From the NCBI RefSeq assembly GCF_004348595.1, contig NZ_SMKD01000028.1, positions 1 to 50,095 of the forward strand: a DNA stretch of 50,095 bases. The letters are read 5' to 3'. The stretch comes from Micromonospora sp. KC723 (GTDB taxonomy: Bacteria; Actinomycetota; Actinomycetes; Mycobacteriales; Micromonosporaceae). A model generated the notes under the pieces. The model saw nothing but the letters and a program-made list of their open reading frames with translations, made no database searches and was not told the DNA's origin. The position numbers and the translations under genes were made by a program. Below, in pieces: positions 48,100 to 50,095 of this stretch (position 1 is the stretch's first letter; each line of letters starts with the position of its first letter).

Positions 48100-48128
48100 A
48101 CGCTACGAGCACTTCCCTCCCGGGTCAA
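48100..48128 (-). promoter_or_regulatory. Promoter of the binding-protein operon
   Basis: Minus strand: -35 TTGACC (48128-48123), 17-bp spacer, -10 TAGCGT (48105-48100). A mirror-like TAGCGT occurs on the plus strand at 48158-48163 and may serve the GH43 gene. Confidence 0.65.
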
Positions 48129-48194
48129 GAGGTCTGTCGCAACCAGACGCGAACCGCTAGCGTGGTCAAGACTTCCTGAGTTTCCGGACGCCAT

Positions 48195-48207
48195 CCGAAA
48201 GTTTCCG
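48195..48207. promoter_or_regulatory. LacI-type operator of the GH43 gene
   Basis: CCGAAAGTTTCCG with a perfect GAAA-G-TTTC core, 24 bp before GTG 48231 and just after the predicted transcription start. It matches CGAAA-n-TTTCG sites known from LacI-type xylan regulators of Streptomyces. Confidence 0.65.
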
Positions 48208-48230
48208 AGAGCCGCATCAGAGGAGCCGAC

Positions 48231-49856
48231 GTGTCGACCGAGACCGCTGACGTGGCGACCGCTGCCCGGTCGATCCGCAACCCCGTCCTCGCCGGGTTCC
48301 ACCCGGATCCCTCGATCCTGCGGGTCGGCGACGACTACTACCTGGCCACCTCGACCTTCGAGTGGTATCCCGGGGTCCGCGTACACCACTCCCGCGACCT
48401 CGTGCACTGGCGACCGCTGGGCGGGATCATCACCGAACGCCGCCTGCTCGACCTGCGCGGCTGCGGCGACTCCAACGGGGTGTGGGCACCCGACCTGTCC
48501 TGGTACGACGGTCAGTTCTTCCTCGTCTACAGCGACGTCGCCAGCTTCGCCAGTGGCTACTGGGACCCACAGAACTTCCTGGTCACCGCCCCCGACATCA
48601 CCGGCCCCTGGTCCGACCCGGTGAAACTGCACGGCCACGGCTTCGACGCCTCACTGTTCCACGACGACGACGGCTCCAGCTGGCTGCTCAGCATGAGCGC
48701 CGACTGGCGACCCGGCCGCGACCGCTTCGGCGGCATCGAGATCCAGCGCTACGACCGGGACGCGCGCCGGCTCGTCGGCCGGCCCCGCCTCCTGTTCACC
48801 GGCACCCCGGTCGGGCTCACCGAAGGGCCGCACCTGTACCGCCACGACGGCTGGTACTGGCTGATCACCGCCGAGGGGGGCACCAGCTGGGAGCACCAGG
48901 TCACGGTGGCGCGCTCCCGCGAACTGTTCGGGCCGTACGAGGTGGACCCGGCCGGGCCGCTGCTGACCTCGGTGGGCCGGCCCGAGCTGCGGTTGCAGAA
49001 GGCCGGCCACGGCAGCCTGGTCCGCACCCCGCACGGCGAGTGGTACCTGGCGCACCTGGTGGGCCGCCCCTACACCCCGCTGGGCAACTGCGTACTGGGG
49101 CGGGAGACCGCGATCCAACGGGTCGACTGGCCGTCGGGCGGCTGGCCCCGGATCCCCGGTGGCGTCCCGGCGGACGAGGTCACCGCGCCCTGCCTGCCCG
49201 CGCACCCGTGGCCGGCCGAGCCCGCCACCGACCACTTCGACGGCGCGGAGCTGGGCCCGTGCTGGTCGACCCTGCGCCGACCGGCCACCCCGGACTGGAT
49301 CGACCTGGGGTCCCGCCCGTCGTACCTGCGCGTCCACGGCGGACAGTCACCGGTGGGTCGGCAGACCCCCAGCCTGGTCGCGCGGCGGGTCGGCGCGACG
49401 CGCTGTTCGCTGGAGACCGTGGTCGAGTTCGACCCGGTCGACCACCGCCAACTGGCCGGGGTCACCGCCTACTACAACACGCTCAACTGGCACCACCTCT
49501 ACCTGACCCGGGCCGACGACGGCCGGACGGTGCTGGAGCTGCTCAGCGCCGACAGCGGGCGACGCACCCCGTACCCGGAGCTGACCGTGGACGCCACCGG
49601 CGTCACCCGGGTCGGCCTGCGCGCGGAGTTCGACGGGCCCGTCGTACGCTTCGGCTACGACCTCGGCGCCGGCTGGCGACATCTCCCGGTGGAGCTGGAC
49701 GCGACCATCCTCTCCGACGAGCACGCCGCGCTGATCATCGACGGGGAGCCGGCGGCGTGGGGATTCACCGGGGCGTTCCTCGGTCTGTGGGTGCAGGATC
49801 TCGGCGGCGACGGTGGCCACGCCGACTTCGACCTCGCCACCTACCGGGAGCACTGA
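48231..49856 (+). CDS. GH43 beta-xylosidase / alpha-L-arabinofuranosidase
   Basis: A 541-residue cytosolic glycoside hydrolase; there is no signal peptide. Residues ~14-320 are a five-bladed GH43 propeller: Asp26 in FHPDPSIL is the general base, Asp in FDASLF the pKa modulator and Glu in GLTEGPHLY the general acid. Residues ~345-540 are the C-terminal beta-sandwich (GH43_C2 type) that shapes the active site of GH43_11 xylosidases. The protein probably cleaves xylo-oligosaccharides brought in by the neighbouring ABC transporter. GTG 48231 follows GAGGAG at 6 nt. It is divergent from the transport operon, and both ends share a matching palindrome. Confidence 0.92.
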   Translation: MSTETADVATAARSIRNPVLAGFHPDPSILRVGDDYYLATSTFEWYPGVRVHHSRDLVHWRPLGGIITERRLLDLRGCGDSNGVWAPDLSWYDGQFFLVYSDVASFASGYWDPQNFLVTAPDITGPWSDPVKLHGHGFDASLFHDDDGSSWLLSMSADWRPGRDRFGGIEIQRYDRDARRLVGRPRLLFTGTPVGLTEGPHLYRHDGWYWLITAEGGTSWEHQVTVARSRELFGPYEVDPAGPLLTSVGRPELRLQKAGHGSLVRTPHGEWYLAHLVGRPYTPLGNCVLGRETAIQRVDWPSGGWPRIPGGVPADEVTAPCLPAHPWPAEPATDHFDGAELGPCWSTLRRPATPDWIDLGSRPSYLRVHGGQSPVGRQTPSLVARRVGATRCSLETVVEFDPVDHRQLAGVTAYYNTLNWHHLYLTRADDGRTVLELLSADSGRRTPYPELTVDATGVTRVGLRAEFDGPVVRFGYDLGAGWRHLPVELDATILSDEHAALIIDGEPAAWGFTGAFLGLWVQDLGGDGGHADFDLATYREH

Positions 49857-49983
49857 CCCCGGCCGTCAACCCATCCCGCCCTCGCTGCCCGCGACTCGTC
49901 GCGACGACAAATCTCGCCCCGCCGAGCAACCCCCGGCGCCACCGACCCCGTGACTATCTCCGAATCAGGGATCGGAGGACGGA
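49857..49983. other. Intergenic region before the SigE-family gene
   Basis: About 127 bp without coding signal. It should hold the sigma-factor gene promoter; a GGAGG ribosome site lies at 49974-49978, but no clear -35/-10 pair was recognised. Confidence 0.4.
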
Positions 49984-50095
49984 ATGGGCGATCGTGACGC
50001 GGCATTCGCGGAGTACTTCGCGGCCAGGTCGGAGGCGATGCGCGGCACCGCGTACCTGCTCTGCGGTGACTGGCACCGGGCGGAGGATCTGGTGC
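49984..50095 (+). CDS. SigE-family ECF sigma factor, 3'-truncated by window edge
   Basis: Only the first 37 codons are in the window. The product MGDRDAAFAEYFAARSEAMR followed by GTAYLLCGDWHRAEDLV is the sigma region 2 of the actinobacterial SigE/ECF subfamily (F.e....r...l.r.AyllcGD...AeDlvQ). ATG 49984 follows a GGAGG ribosome site. No anti-sigma partner can be judged because the gene runs off the end. Confidence 0.85.
   Translation, partial: MGDRDAAFAEYFAARSEAMRGTAYLLCGDWHRAEDLV

Noticed and set aside
1..50095. CRISPR array, tRNA, rRNA or insertion sequence
   Set aside because: No repeat-spacer pattern, cloverleaf, transposase motif or terminal inverted repeats with target duplication were seen. 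The isolated inverted repeats fit terminators and operators.

Overview
The window is high-GC actinobacterial DNA with strong G/C bias at third codon positions, GTG and TTG starts as well as ATG, and many TANNNT -10 boxes lying directly in front of start codons. The gene set fits the family Micromonosporaceae, most likely a Micromonospora-like soil organism: an ECF sigma factor of the SigE type, a DUF5753/DUF397 remnant, a TipA-type MerR regulator, 10-methyl fatty acid genes and secreted polysaccharide-active proteins. The genus is an inference from gene content. No tRNA, rRNA, CRISPR array, transposase or prophage was seen.

Layout. 1-6.7 kb: the end of an endonuclease I-family nuclease, an AKR5-type aldo/keto reductase, a PIG-V-like membrane glycosyltransferase divergent from an FAD amine-oxidase-fold protein, a secreted Fn3-CBM3 protein and small proteins (basic hypothetical, GYD, DivIVA-like). 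6.9-10.3 kb: a degenerate truncated globin, an SF1 helicase-like ATPase, and a TetR regulator facing a DUF4386 membrane protein across a clear operator. 10.3-11.3 kb: gene debris (penicillin acylase C-terminus). 11.4-16.1 kb: a PucR regulator, two tandem secreted paralogues of unknown function, an aminoglycoside-phosphotransferase-fold kinase and a broken DUF5753-DUF397 chimera. 16.2-22.5 kb: an aldo/keto reductase behind a 19-bp-spacer MerR-type promoter, a VOC protein, a PH-like/DUF3761 membrane protein, a TipA-like MerR regulator and a GGDEF-EAL protein. 22.6-26.1 kb: a possible two-gene module of a Cas4/RecB-like Fe-S nuclease and an unrecognised 502-residue protein, plus a zinc-ribbon protein and a small conserved-looking protein. 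26.2-28.9 kb: a sigma-factor remnant, a formate/nitrite transporter behind a GlnR-like box, and an HTH regulator-SRPBCC pair. 29.0-35.6 kb: a tmsA-tmsB pair for 10-methyl fatty acids, a ricin-B-like anchored protein, a CrtI/RetSat-like oxidoreductase divergent from its probable TetR regulator, and a DinB-like protein. 35.6-43.7 kb: a VWA and MoxR-type AAA+ pair, an aldo/keto reductase remnant, an AKR14-type reductase, a membrane-anchored AA10 LPMO and a DUF4173 membrane protein. 43.7-49.9 kb: a xylo-oligosaccharide locus (LacI regulator, two ABC permeases, lipoprotein binding protein, GH43 enzyme). The window ends in the first 37 codons of a SigE-family sigma factor.

Several genes work as units. 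The GH43-ABC-LacI locus has matching palindromes in front of both divergent transcription units. TmsB should methylenate and TmsA reduce membrane fatty acids. The MoxR and VWA genes are separated by 3 nt. The Fe-S nuclease and its partner lie 34 nt apart on one strand. Polysaccharide degradation recurs (CBM3, ricin-B-like, LPMO, GH43). Long perfect GC-rich hairpins separate most convergent gene pairs. At least five stretches are broken gene remnants, so the window mixes stable housekeeping operons with decaying accessory DNA.
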